A stretch of DNA of 44,914 nucleotides from Thermoplasmatales archaeon (GCA_030672305.1 DAOVGR010000017.1:1-44914), one strand, 5' to 3'. Counted from the stretch's first letter, positions 1-7,434 are shown. The notes: generated by a model not told the origin, from the letters alone. A program made the numbers and translations.

Positions 1-1168
1 CAACAACACCAGACTTCTTCCTCTTAACAAACAAACCCTTCCTAGAAACACCAACAACATCCTTACCACTAGGCCTAAACTCCTTCTTCCTAAAACCAAA
101 ACCCTTACCTTTAGACCCAACCTTCCTCTCCTTAGACCTAAGCTCCCTCTTCCAAGCCTTCAACTCCTTCCTATCAACCCTCTTAGCCTTCCTATCAACA
201 CCAACAACATCATCAACCTCATCAACAACTACAAAATCATTACTAACAGTATCATCCTCAACCTCATCAACAACTACAAAATCACCACTAACATCAACAT
301 CCTCAAGTCCAGTTCTAAGCTCCTTTTCCCAAGATTTATGCTTTTTCTCTCCCGATCTTAATTCCTTACTATGAGCTTTTAACTTCTTCCTATGAGCTTT
401 TAACTCTTTCCTTCGAGCCTTTAACTCTTTTCTCTTAGCTTTCTTATCTATTTTAGGATCTTTCACTTTTTCCTTTTCTGTTTCATCAAAAATACGAGGA
501 CTTTTATCGGATGGTGGTATAATTTCTTTTGATATTTCTTTAAAAGTAGGTATTTGATTTTTAGATGAATTCCATTTAAGTTCTTTGTTATCAACTGAGC
601 TTACTTTTTTAGTATTAAGAGGTCTTTTTTCAGAATCTGTTTTAATATGTCTTTTATAGATACTTTCTTTTTCTTCTTTAAACTTAGATTGAGATTCTTT
701 TTCAATTAGTCTGTTTATATCAGAAATCACCATATCAAAATCTTTTGAATCTATTAAATCTCTTAGAGTAGAAGGGGTTGAATGACCATTAAAAATTTCT
801 TCTTTACTTTTTTCTTGCTTTTTTAATTTTTTTGCGTTATTTCCACCAGATTCTAAATCAAATTGCTTATTTATTTTCTCAGTATCAGAAGGAAATTCAT
901 CTAGATCATTCTTATCATCAGTATTTTTTTTGTTACTTAGCAATTCTGCATCTGGTGAATCTTCGGATTTTGTTTTAGGTTTTTTTCTTAAATAAAATAC
1001 AGTATTTTTTTCTTTATTTTTTAGTGAAAATTTTTCAATATTTATTTCTTTTAATTCTGAATTATTTAATTTTTCTTTTTTCTTTTGTAATATTTTATCA
1101 ACTTTGTCTTCTATATTTGAAAGGTTAACTTTTTTTGATTTAGTTGTTTTATTGATATTTTTATTCAT
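1..1168 (-). CDS. Highly charged low-complexity repeat protein, C-terminus cut by window edge
   Basis: An uninterrupted frame runs from the ATG at 1168 to the window edge (389 codons, no stop), so the protein is partial. An AGAGGAAAG Shine-Dalgarno-like stretch lies just upstream of the start. The product is rich in Lys, Glu, Asp and Ser and has no signal peptide or membrane segment. The N-terminal two thirds look disordered. Next comes a heptad-like Lys/Glu/Leu repeat with units such as KELKAHR (DNA about 365-440), probably helical. Then come two exact copies of an acidic segment containing DFVVVDEVD (27-bp DNA repeats at 213-239 and 258-284), then a basic Lys/Arg/Gly tail. Codon use changes along the gene: AAA/GAA upstream, mostly AAG/GAG/AGG/GTT in the last third. 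I do not recognise a family; a nucleic-acid-binding or scaffold role would be a guess. Confidence 0.75.
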   Translation of the reverse strand, partial: MNKNINKTTKSKKVNLSNIEDKVDKILQKKKEKLNNSELKEINIEKFSLKNKEKNTVFYLRKKPKTKSEDSPDAELLSNKKNTDDKNDLDEFPSDTEKINKQFDLESGGNNAKKLKKQEKSKEEIFNGHSTPSTLRDLIDSKDFDMVISDINRLIEKESQSKFKEEKESIYKRHIKTDSEKRPLNTKKVSSVDNKELKWNSSKNQIPTFKEISKEIIPPSDKSPRIFDETEKEKVKDPKIDKKAKRKELKARRKELKAHRKKLKAHSKELRSGEKKHKSWEKELRTGLEDVDVSGDFVVVDEVEDDTVSNDFVVVDEVDDVVGVDRKAKRVDRKELKAWKRELRSKERKVGSKGKGFGFRKKEFRPSGKDVVGVSRKGLFVKRKKSGVV

Positions 1169-1401
1169 AAAACATCTTTCCTCTTAGGAAAAAATTAGTA
1201 CTACCTTCAATTCTAACTTTTTTTTTGCATCCACATCCCTCTTTTCAGTATGCATCGGTTGCTAATTTAACAATAATTAAGCCAACTAAATATTAATTTT
1301 TAGTCTCAGGCGCATCTCATCCAATTACTTTTGTTATACTATAATTAATATTTATATGTTTCTTAAACTGTAAATTTATTAGATTTTAGACAAGTTTATA
1401 A

Positions 1402-1665
1402 TTAGTTTTTTAATCCTGTATCTAACTTGGGCCCATAAGGTAGTCTGGATATCCTATCGGCCTTCGGAGCCGATAACTGGGGTTCGAATCCCCATGGGTC
1501 CGTAGATGCATTTGTAGATGCCTGAGAATTATAACTAACAGCTTTTATAAAATTGAAATACTCCTGTAGTTTATTCTCAAAGAATCTACTAAGATTAAGA
1601 CCGTGATTCCTAGCTTTCTTAACCAAATCTCCATCCACAAGAAGATTCAACGCCTTTCGATTCAT
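1402..1665 (-). CDS. Integrase N-terminal segment (intN) of a split tyrosine recombinase
   Basis: The ATG at 1665 is preferred over an upstream in-frame TTG (1674), because a TATA-like TTTATATA near 1690 predicts transcription starting at about the ATG (leaderless). The first about 40 residues (LVDGDLVKKARNHGLNLSRF) resemble the short CcdA/ribbon-helix-helix-like N-terminal segment seen in archaeal integrases. After residue 55 the frame enters the att core, reads DPWGFEPQLSAPKA, and then runs meaninglessly through the rest of the antisense tRNA to 1402. In the excised circle, residue 55 would be followed in frame by the catalytic segment now at 9640-8762, giving a protein of about 347 residues. 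Alone it lacks every recombinase catalytic residue, so in the integrated state it can only act as a small DNA-binding or regulatory peptide, if at all. Confidence 0.85.
   Translation of the reverse strand: MNRKALNLLVDGDLVKKARNHGLNLSRFFENKLQEYFNFIKAVSYNSQASTNASTDPWGFEPQLSAPKADRISRLPYGPKLDTGLKN
1429..1502 (+). tRNA. tRNA-Arg (anticodon TCG), integration target
   Basis: The sequence folds as a full cloverleaf. Acceptor GGGCCCA pairs with TGGGTCC with one G-U, the anticodon stem is TCGGC/GCCGA around loop CTTCGGA (anticodon TCG), and the T arm is CTGGGG-TTCGAAT-CCCCA. The discriminator is G at 1502 and CCA is not encoded. A TATA-like TTTATAAT at about 1396-1403 is placed correctly for a start near 1428. 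The 3' part, from 1460 in the anticodon stem to 1502, is the att core of the adjacent integrated element, so the tRNA stays intact after integration. Confidence 0.95.
1460..1502 (+). repeat. Left att repeat (within tRNA-Arg)
   Basis: This 43-bp stretch is identical to 9600-9642. It runs from the 5' anticodon stem to the discriminator base. The flanking bases differ (1459 G versus 9599 C; 1503 T versus 9643 C), which fixes the repeat ends. On the minus strand it encodes the peptide DPWGFEPQLSAPKA, in frame with both integrase halves. Confidence 0.95.
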
Positions 1666-1666
1666 G

Positions 1667-1698
1667 CGTATCAATACGTATAGACTTGTATATAAATG
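1667..1698 (-). promoter_or_regulatory. intN promoter with overlapping palindrome
   Basis: On the minus strand a TATA-like TTTATATA lies near 1688-1697, about 26 bases before the ATG at 1665. Between them is the inverted repeat CGTAT-CA-ATACG (1667-1678), overlapping the expected transcription start. That position suits an operator; the ribbon-helix-helix-like N-terminus of intN is an obvious but untested candidate to bind it. Confidence 0.5.
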
Positions 1699-1807
1699 CC
1701 ATTATAACCAGTCATAATCCGTTGACCTTAAAAAATTGATTCATATAGAGCTTTCAGGTTAATTACTTAGGCAAATGATAACGAATTTGAAATATATATT
1801 GATAGAT

Positions 1808-1890
1808 AGTAATGTACTAACAGGTTTACCTATTTAGAGTAGTCTATTCTATATTGTATCTCCTTTCCCTCATTAATTCCCTATAGTACT
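1808..1890. repeat. Imperfect direct repeat, left copy (with 8681-8760)
   Basis: The block starting AGTAATGTA at 1808 and covering the 3' end and downstream flank of the 92-residue gene resembles 8681-8760, which lies just after the catalytic integrase segment. By eye about 70 percent of bases match, with small gaps, in the same order: AGTAATGTA, AACAG, CTATTTA-AGTA, then a TCCC-rich part ending near CACTTA/TACTTA. It may be a duplicated gene tail or a site pair near the two element ends. Confidence 0.4.
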
Positions 1891-2122
1891 TAATATGCTG
1901 ATGTCTTGAAAGACACTGGAATGTTCTCCATTCTTTACAATTTCTACGGATTAGTTCTTCACCTTGTTTTCTCATCTCTGATACAATCTTGCCAATATAC
2001 CACTTTGACACATCCCATTTCAATGCAATAACATCATATTCTTTTCCTTGTAGAATATCTGCTTTAATTCCTTCAATCCTATGTAATTTGTCAATTGGAA
2101 TATCATCATTGTTTTTATTCAA
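1844..2122 (-). CDS. Small basic protein with possible HTH, partner of nuclease-like gene
   Basis: The product has 92 residues. Its ATG overlaps the stop of the upstream nuclease-like gene by four bases (ATGA at 2119-2122), so the two are probably translationally coupled. Residues about 25-52 (EYDVIALKWDVSKWYIGKIV and following) could form a helix-turn-helix, and the C-terminal third is strongly basic (RRNCKEW, RELMRERR). There are no membrane segments. I do not recognise a family. The context, inside a mobile element and in one unit with a PD-(D/E)XK-like protein, suggests a DNA-binding helper, an antitoxin-like partner or a regulator. The HTH is a visual call only. Confidence 0.6.
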   Translation of the reverse strand: MNKNNDDIPIDKLHRIEGIKADILQGKEYDVIALKWDVSKWYIGKIVSEMRKQGEELIRRNCKEWRTFQCLSRHQHIKYYRELMRERRYNIE

Positions 2123-2709
2123 GGTTGCACCTTCCCACTTATTATATCATCTACAAGGATAGAAAAATCTATAATAAAATTCTTAAATATAGGTTTTAGT
2201 GTCTTTGGATTAATATTTCCAGATAATATCTGAGCATCTATTGGAATAACATTGATAGTATCATTCTTACACCAAGCTCCGATATCTTTTATATGCCTCT
2301 TGTTTATAGCTAGAATCCAATAACGTTTCCTTTGGGGATCATTTTTCATAAATCTATCTAATATTTCTGATTTATATGTAGAATATGATATTCCTCCTTG
2401 ATAATATCCCCAATTCTTCATCTCAACAAACAAATTATATTTCTTAGAATTAATATTAAACTTAGAAGAAAAATCTATTCCACCCATTCCTGTTAGAGTT
2501 GGATTAATTTGCTCTTCTATAGTAAATGTTTTACTACTTCCAGAAATAGCATAAAATCCTCTATCTAAAAATACCTGTTTAACCCCATATTTACAAAATA
2601 TTTCTCCAACATCTCCTTTGTCGTTATCAGTGATTGGTTGTTTTTTATATATTCTGTTGCATTTTTTATGTAGTACTTGAACAACAGCATCTATTTCACT
2701 CATCATCAT
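2119..2709 (-). CDS. PD-(D/E)XK nuclease-like protein of the element
   Basis: The product is a soluble protein of 196 residues. Near residue 77 it has GGIDFSSK, followed about 15 residues on by FVEMKNW, which matches the D-x(n)-E-x-K pattern of the PD-(D/E)XK nuclease fold. An upstream helix (KGDVGEIFCKYG) offers the usual conserved Glu. The product starts with three tandem Met codons (2709, 2706, 2703) near the predicted transcription start, so the exact start is uncertain. It is the first gene of a two-gene unit with the 92-residue protein. Possible roles are element transfer, replication or resolution, or restriction/defence. A restriction enzyme would normally have a methyltransferase beside it and none is present. 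Confidence 0.65.
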   Translation of the reverse strand: MMMSEIDAVVQVLHKKCNRIYKKQPITDNDKGDVGEIFCKYGVKQVFLDRGFYAISGSSKTFTIEEQINPTLTGMGGIDFSSKFNINSKKYNLFVEMKNWGYYQGGISYSTYKSEILDRFMKNDPQRKRYWILAINKRHIKDIGAWCKNDTINVIPIDAQILSGNINPKTLKPIFKNFIIDFSILVDDIISGKVQP

Positions 2710-2730
2710 TGTATTAGCATCTGAAGATTG

Positions 2731-2760
2731 TTTAAAAACCCTATTAAATAATAGTAGGGT
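2731..2760 (-). promoter_or_regulatory. Promoter and operator-like palindrome of nuclease unit
   Basis: Upstream of the start at 2709 the minus strand has the TATA-like TTTTTAAAC (about 2731-2738), about 26 bases from the first ATGs, implying a leaderless transcript. Directly upstream is the inverted repeat ACCCTA-11 nt-TAGGGT (2738-2760), which covers the position where TFB would bind. A repressor there would block initiation. Confidence 0.5.
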
Positions 2761-2929
2761 AATGATTGCTAATTCGTTATGAAATAATCTTAATTAACTT
2801 AGTTGAACACATATTCATCCACGAATCTGAAAATATAGTTATATAGGATGGATATAGAATAAACAGTATATGACTAAAATAGCTCATTGTTTAAATTCAA
2901 GAGGAGGGCTAGAATCTGATAAGTACTAA

Positions 2930-2981
2930 AAAAGTGGCTATATTTGCCACTTTTAAGTCAAAAAGTGGCTCTATTAGCCAC
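2930..2981. repeat. Two tandem near-identical hairpins (GTGGC...GCCAC)
   Basis: The first unit is AAAAGTGGC-TATATTT-GCCACTTTT (2930-2954), a perfect 9-bp stem. The second is GTGGCT-CTATT-AGCCAC (2965-2981). Both share the form GTGGCT-5 nt-(A/T)GCCAC and lie 31 bp apart. They sit in the 389-bp non-coding gap 2710-3098, between the 3' end of the exported-protein operon and the promoter of the nuclease unit. Candidate roles are a bidirectional terminator, a repressor operator pair or part of the element's replication origin. I see no other feature in this gap apart from the nuclease promoter. Confidence 0.7.
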
Positions 2982-3098
2982 AATTTTTGAATCACATCAA
3001 ACCCCTACCTTTTTGATGCATATAAATCAATTTAAGCCATTATTATATATTTTCTCCTTATAAAATACTATAACTGGATCATTGAGCTATTTTCATCT

Positions 3099-3209
3099 TC
3101 AACACTCAAAATCTATATCCTGCATTATCCCAGCACAAGATACACAGACTTCCCCAATCATCTCATCTTCTGTATGTTCCTCACCACAGATAGGGCAATA
3201 GGGCATCAT
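3099..3209 (-). CDS. 36-residue zinc-ribbon microprotein
   Basis: The ATG at 3209 overlaps the TGA of the beta-propeller gene (ATGA, 3206-3209), so translation is probably coupled. The product reads MMPYCPICGEE, then CVSC near residue 24, and ends at the TGA at 3099. The CPxC...CxxC pair is a typical four-cysteine zinc site of small archaeal zinc-ribbon proteins. At this size it can be little more than one zinc finger. As last gene of an operon encoding exported proteins in a mobile element it may be a regulator, but nothing shows its target. Confidence 0.65.
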   Translation of the reverse strand: MMPYCPICGEEHTEDEMIGEVCVSCAGIMQDIDFEC

Positions 3210-4771
3210 ATCACTCTTATTAAACCCAGTAGTCTTTCTAGCAATGGGAATCGTTCTAATAGCCATTCATACCATAGATATGATGATGCTCTGGTTCTTG
3301 GAATATTAACAGTTTTAGTACCCTCTGGACTAATTGAACCATTGGTATTTTCAGCTCTTGCCTTAATCAAATAGTAACCCCTCTCAGTCCAAGTATGACT
3401 AACCTTAACATCTGTACCTGAAGAATAAAAATCTGTTATCTCAGAATTACCATCACCCCAATCAATATGGTATTTTACATCATAGTCATTAGGATCTTCA
3501 GCGTTGAATATGTATTCATATTCTGTTCCAACTTTACCATTTCTTGGTCCTTTTATAGTTGGAGCTTCAGGTAATTGAGATATGCTTCCAAAACAATATA
3601 TAATATCACTAGCACAAAGATAAACACAACCATTTGCAATAGCTGGGGAAGAATCCACCATTCTAGTTGTATAATGATGCCATATATACTCCCCAGTATA
3701 AGCATCCAAACAATAAATTCTATCATCATCTGAACCAATGTAAACCTTACCATCAGCAACAGCAGGAGATGACTCTACATATAAATCTGTAGTATAGCTC
3801 CAGATTAATTCTCCATTAACTGAATCCAAACAATAAACATTATAATCCCATGAGCCAAAGTAAACCTTACCATAAGCTATTGCAGGAGAACTATACACCC
3901 AGTTACCTGTTTTGTAATTCCAAATCAACTCACCAGTTTCTGCATCTAAACAATACATATTTTTATCCTTTGAGCCAACATAGACCTTACCATCAACAAC
4001 AGCTGGAGAAGACATCACCCACTCTTCAGTATTGTATTTCCAGATTAAATCACCATTAGAAGCATTCAAACAATAAAGCTTATTATCCATTGCACCAAAA
4101 TATACCTTACCATAAACAACTGCAGGTGTAGAAAGCACAGAAGAACCTACATGATAGCTCCAATATACTTCACCATCATCAGCATCAAGACAAAATAGTT
4201 TACCATTTTGTCCAGAACCAATATAAACATAACCATCTAAAATTGCAGGAGATGACCCATATCTCGTACCAGTATCATAGGACCAAATAAAATCACCAGT
4301 TTCAGCATTTAAACAATAGATAATGCCATTATTACAACCAAAATAGACCTTTCCATATGCAACAGCTGGAGTTGATTCAATTTCTAGCCAATCTCCGATA
4401 CAATAACTCCAGATTAAATCACCAGTTAAAGCATTTAAACAATAAAGTTCATTATCATAATCCCAAAAGTAAGCTCCAAAATAGACCTTATTATCTACTA
4501 TTACAGGGGAAGAACTTACATAACCATATAAAAACTCATATAACCATATATATTCATTTGTAACAGGTGCAGAAGAAGTCGAGAATCTAGTATTTTGAAG
4601 GTCATGATGATACATTGGCCACCAATCAAAAGCAGATGTAGATTTAGCTTCATTATCCAAAATAAGACTATTTTCATTATTCTTTAAATTATAAACAGCT
4701 ATGGATGGAGTAATAAATAAAATCAAAAGCAGAATTGTTATTCCAAATGAAATAAGGGTATCTTTTCTCAT
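3206..4771 (-). CDS. Exported PQQ-type beta-propeller protein with PKD domain and LERFPLLERLL tail
   Basis: The product has 521 residues. An N-terminal signal peptide (ISFGITILLLILFITPSIA) is followed by about eight repeats of roughly 40 residues of the form SSPAVVDGKVYVGS...LYCLDAETGELIW. This is the PQQ-like/BamB-type beta-propeller pattern and does not itself imply bound PQQ. Residues about 405-495 form a PKD-like domain (WGDGNSE, VSHTWTERGYYLIKA). The last about 25 residues form an amphipathic tail (EWLLERFPLLERLLGLI). The RBS is AGGAG seven bases before the ATG. The gene follows the 278-residue gene by 15 bases and overlaps the zinc-ribbon gene. Its probable role is a cell-surface binding or adhesion protein, with the tail acting in retention or sorting (inference). 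Confidence 0.88.
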   Translation of the reverse strand: MRKDTLISFGITILLLILFITPSIAVYNLKNNENSLILDNEAKSTSAFDWWPMYHHDLQNTRFSTSSAPVTNEYIWLYEFLYGYVSSSPVIVDNKVYFGAYFWDYDNELYCLNALTGDLIWSYCIGDWLEIESTPAVAYGKVYFGCNNGIIYCLNAETGDFIWSYDTGTRYGSSPAILDGYVYIGSGQNGKLFCLDADDGEVYWSYHVGSSVLSTPAVVYGKVYFGAMDNKLYCLNASNGDLIWKYNTEEWVMSSPAVVDGKVYVGSKDKNMYCLDAETGELIWNYKTGNWVYSSPAIAYGKVYFGSWDYNVYCLDSVNGELIWSYTTDLYVESSPAVADGKVYIGSDDDRIYCLDAYTGEYIWHHYTTRMVDSSPAIANGCVYLCASDIIYCFGSISQLPEAPTIKGPRNGKVGTEYEYIFNAEDPNDYDVKYHIDWGDGNSEITDFYSSGTDVKVSHTWTERGYYLIKARAENTNGSISPEGTKTVNIPRTRASSYLWYEWLLERFPLLERLLGLIRVI

Positions 4772-4786
4772 AAGATGGCTCCTTTG

Positions 4787-5623
4787 TTAGCTTGAATCTT
4801 CAATAAAAACATGTAATGCTCCTCCTATAAAATATGTTGGAAATTCAAATGTCTGTATCTTTATTCCTGTAAATCCGATAATACCAGTTCCAGCTTCGAT
4901 TAATAATCGTTCCTTCATCATTCCATCTAATCCACCATGCCAATATTTTAATCCCCTTAAGCCAAATGAAATAATAGTTCCATAGTCACTATATAATAGA
5001 ACATTCTGTGCAAAGCAAAACGGATTATACCAGCTTATTACAAATTCAACAAATAGTAGAATAAATAAAGTTAAATCCCAATATTCGAGCACACCCAATG
5101 AATCTAAAAAATATGCCATTTGAAATATAGCTGCATAAATAATAGGATGAATAAAATAAGGAGACATCACCCTACCAGCAATTAAACATAAAGAATTCTT
5201 AGATCCTTCGTCAAATCCCTTTTTATTATTATATCCTCTCTCCAGGATTCTCAATAATTTTGGATTTTGGTTATAGCTAGTAACAAGTTCCTCAGTTTCC
5301 TGTATTCCAACATCTCCCAATAATCCTAAATTATTCAATTTAACAACAGCGTCTTTATAAATTTCAACAGAGTCCTTGATTGAAGTAGACAGATTTAAAC
5401 GTTCATAAATTGAATCAAATAAAGCATCTAATTCCTTAAATTGCTCTTTTGTAAGTTGTGTAGTATATTCCTTATTAAGTCCAATAAACTCTGTAGTAAC
5501 ATCATAATATTCAACATCAATATTTTCTGGTTCTACTGTTGCTATTGCTGGTTGAATACCAACACCTATAAAAAGAACTATAACTCCGACTACAAGAGAC
5601 TTATACAATATTCTTTCCTCCAT
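4787..5623 (-). CDS. Exported or membrane protein of unknown function, 278 residues
   Basis: The start is supported by GAGGGAG seven bases before the ATG and a TATA element 42 bases upstream of it. The N-terminal segment YKSLVVGVIVLFIGVGIQPA is nearly identical to that of the 8184-8591 gene and similar to two others in the element. A helical charged region (about 35-140) contains LLRILERGYNNKKGF. It is followed by two or three hydrophobic segments (about 150-215) and a C-terminal domain with several Gly/aromatic residues (GLKYWHGGLDGM, FPTYFIGGALHVF). It is the first gene of the operon with the beta-propeller and zinc-ribbon genes. It resembles the 230-residue protein at 7478 in layout (signal, helical domain, membrane part). 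No family recognised. Confidence 0.75.
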   Translation of the reverse strand: MEERILYKSLVVGVIVLFIGVGIQPAIATVEPENIDVEYYDVTTEFIGLNKEYTTQLTKEQFKELDALFDSIYERLNLSTSIKDSVEIYKDAVVKLNNLGLLGDVGIQETEELVTSYNQNPKLLRILERGYNNKKGFDEGSKNSLCLIAGRVMSPYFIHPIIYAAIFQMAYFLDSLGVLEYWDLTLFILLFVEFVISWYNPFCFAQNVLLYSDYGTIISFGLRGLKYWHGGLDGMMKERLLIEAGTGIIGFTGIKIQTFEFPTYFIGGALHVFIEDSS

Positions 5624-5639
5624 ATTTCTTCTCCCTCTT

Positions 5640-5680
5640 ATTTTACATCTGGTAGTGGATATTTAAATGTTACAATAACC
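5640..5680 (-). promoter_or_regulatory. Promoter of the 278-residue/beta-propeller operon (shared type)
   Basis: The minus strand has ATTTAAAT (5661-5668) inside GTAACATTTAAATATCC, about 27 bases before the expected start near 5638, then a short leader with GAGGGAG. About 42 bp here match the promoter at 8610-8651 with only about five differences, so the two are recent copies. Confidence 0.7.
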
Positions 5681-5701
5681 AATAGATAGTATTAGGAATT
5701 A

Positions 5702-7297
5702 TTATCTCAACAGGTTTAGCAGTCTTTCCAGCAATGGGAAACGCTCTAAAAGCCATAGGAACAAAGAGTTATATGTTGCTCTATATCTTGGAATTTCTAC
5801 TTCAAGTTCAGCCCAATCACTCTCACTACAGAAGTCTCTCATCTTAGCTTTAATAATATATGTTCCTGTCTCATTCCATATATGACTATGCTTTATTTGT
5901 TCACCACCAAGGTATGGTCCTATCCAACCTGTTGAGTCTCCATCCCCCCAATCAACCCATATATAAAAATCATCAGGGTCAGGGTCAATAACATCAAATA
6001 CATATTCATATTCTACACCTGGTTTTCCACTATTTGGACCATAAATTTTTAGTTCTGGTGGAGTATCTGCAATAATTACATCTACATTTTTATAATAATG
6101 ATCATCAAAACCATCATTATCAAATACTTTCAAAATTACAAAATATGTTCCAACTTCACAATATTTATGATACACTACCTCTCCATTACCTGTTGTTCCA
6201 TCTCCAAAGCTCCAACTCCATTCAACAATTTCACCATTGTAATCACCTGATAATGAGGCATTGAATATTGATGTTTCATTGTCATATGTAAATTCTGCAT
6301 ATGGGGGACCATAAAGATGAATCAAAGGATATAAATCTTGAGCATTTGCATCACCTGGAACAGTATAAGGATAATCTACAATCCCATCACTGTTATTATC
6401 CCATGCCCCTTCTGATGGTTCATCAAAATCAGACCAATAATTGCCTTCCTGAAGTGTAGGATTATACATATAATTTCCACTAAATTTAACATTAATCCAG
6501 CAGTCTATGAAGTTATTATGATAGACTATATTATCATGGGATTCTTGAACATCTGAAATTTGGAACCATCCATTGACAAATGTGTTACAATATACTTCGT
6601 TGTAATGTGAACTTTGACTTGGACTACAACCAGAAATATTACCAAAATAATTATATCTAATCGTGTTATAATTACCATCTGGATTAAGTGAGATACCACC
6701 ATAATCAAATGAGTTATATTCCCAAAGATTATAATCACAGTTATATAATGTCCTGATGTTTATACTAGATATAGTGTTATTATGGAACCAGTTATTATTG
6801 CACCCAGATTCGAATCTTATTCTTTCTAATGCTTCATAACCTGAGTGTTCAAAGTGATTATTATAAAAATTATTATAACTAGAACCAATCAAATACATTC
6901 CTCGTGAATTTCCATTATTCCTTATTGTAAAACCTAAAATATGTATACCATTAGCTGTAATATAAACAGCATTACCACTACCACCGCCATCTATAAATGT
7001 AACATTCTTGTGCTCACCAATCAAATACAATTGCTTGTTTAATGTGATATGTTCATAATAAGTTCCGTTGTATACATAGATAGTATCACCATCACTTGCA
7101 TCATCTATAGCACCCTGAATAGATGTATAGTTTCCTTCTCCTGTTCCACCAACATACAAGGTGTTACCATTTGTAATCGGATTATTAGATTCCTTTTCTA
7201 CTATAGTGCCTATTGATGGATTTGCAAATATTCCAATCAATAAAATTATGACTCCAATAACCAGCGTCTTATTAAACAAAACAGGGTTTCTATCCAT
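5702..7297 (-). CDS. Exported NosD-like beta-helix protein with two PKD domains and LERFPLLERLL tail
   Basis: The product has 531 residues. The signal peptide NKTLVIGVIILLIGIFANPS is followed by LYVGGTGEGNYTSIQGAIDD, the typical opening of archaeal periplasmic-copper-binding (NosD)/pectate-lyase-like right-handed beta-helices. Asn-rich rungs (about 90-310) end with NYWSDFDEPSEGAWDNNSDG. Two PKD domains follow (about 325-405 with SWSFGDGTTGNGEVVYHKY, and about 410-505 with WVDWGDGDSTGW). The C-terminal tail is FLWLLERFPLLERLLNLLR. The RBS GAGGGAG lies about 11 bases before the ATG. It is a likely glycan- or surface-binding protein; an enzymatic (lyase) activity is possible but no catalytic set is evident. 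It has its own promoter. Confidence 0.88.
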   Translation of the reverse strand: MDRNPVLFNKTLVIGVIILLIGIFANPSIGTIVEKESNNPITNGNTLYVGGTGEGNYTSIQGAIDDASDGDTIYVYNGTYYEHITLNKQLYLIGEHKNVTFIDGGGSGNAVYITANGIHILGFTIRNNGNSRGMYLIGSSYNNFYNNHFEHSGYEALERIRFESGCNNNWFHNNTISSINIRTLYNCDYNLWEYNSFDYGGISLNPDGNYNTIRYNYFGNISGCSPSQSSHYNEVYCNTFVNGWFQISDVQESHDNIVYHNNFIDCWINVKFSGNYMYNPTLQEGNYWSDFDEPSEGAWDNNSDGIVDYPYTVPGDANAQDLYPLIHLYGPPYAEFTYDNETSIFNASLSGDYNGEIVEWSWSFGDGTTGNGEVVYHKYCEVGTYFVILKVFDNDGFDDHYYKNVDVIIADTPPELKIYGPNSGKPGVEYEYVFDVIDPDPDDFYIWVDWGDGDSTGWIGPYLGGEQIKHSHIWNETGTYIIKAKMRDFCSESDWAELEVEIPRYRATYNSLFLWLLERFPLLERLLNLLR

Positions 7298-7310
7298 ATT
7301 CTCTTATCCT

Positions 7311-7350
7311 CCCTCAATAATATCATCTGATAAAGAGTATATAAATGTTT
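7311..7350 (-). promoter_or_regulatory. Promoter of the NosD/PKD gene
   Basis: The minus strand carries AACATTTATATACTC with its TATA core at about 7336-7344, then CAGATGATATTATT and GAGGGAGG before the ATG. It is a more diverged version of the promoters at 5640 and 8610 and shares ACATTTA(A/T)ATA and the GAGGGAG leader. Confidence 0.55.
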
Positions 7351-7399
7351 TAGATAGTGTGTCTTTGTAATATAAACCTACACTAACTATAAGGAGATT

Positions 7400-7434
7400 A
7401 TTGGATGTTCATATTCACATCCAATCTATTTTTT
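7400..7434. terminator. Hairpin between convergent transcript ends and NosD promoter, possible terminator
   Basis: ATTGGATGT (7400-7408) pairs perfectly with ACATCCAAT (7417-7425) around an 8-base loop. It lies about 50 bases past the stop of the 230-residue gene on the minus strand. On the plus strand it is followed by CTATTTTTTC, so the T-run faces the other way. It may close the upstream operon or work bidirectionally. Confidence 0.45.

Noticed and set aside
1190-1260. GCAT/ATGC hairpin with a pyrimidine loop (about 1229-1256) as another member of the RNA family
   Set aside because: The stem is only four or five base pairs and has no TATA box at the right distance or G-rich 5' arm.
1402-1460. 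C-terminal part of the intN frame, antisense to the tRNA 5' half, as a real protein end
   Set aside because: Beyond the att core the frame simply reads the opposite strand of the host tRNA and flank; it is a product of integration, not a conserved domain.
3553-4563. Several 60-70 residue frames on both strands inside the beta-propeller gene
   Set aside because: They arise from the repeated codon pattern of the propeller blades and have no RBS or promoter.
4357-4563. Regular spacing of similar sequences in 3600-4500 as a CRISPR-like array
   Set aside because: The periodicity is about 120 bp, in frame, and encodes propeller blades; there are no short identical repeats with unique spacers. No CRISPR array is visible in the window.
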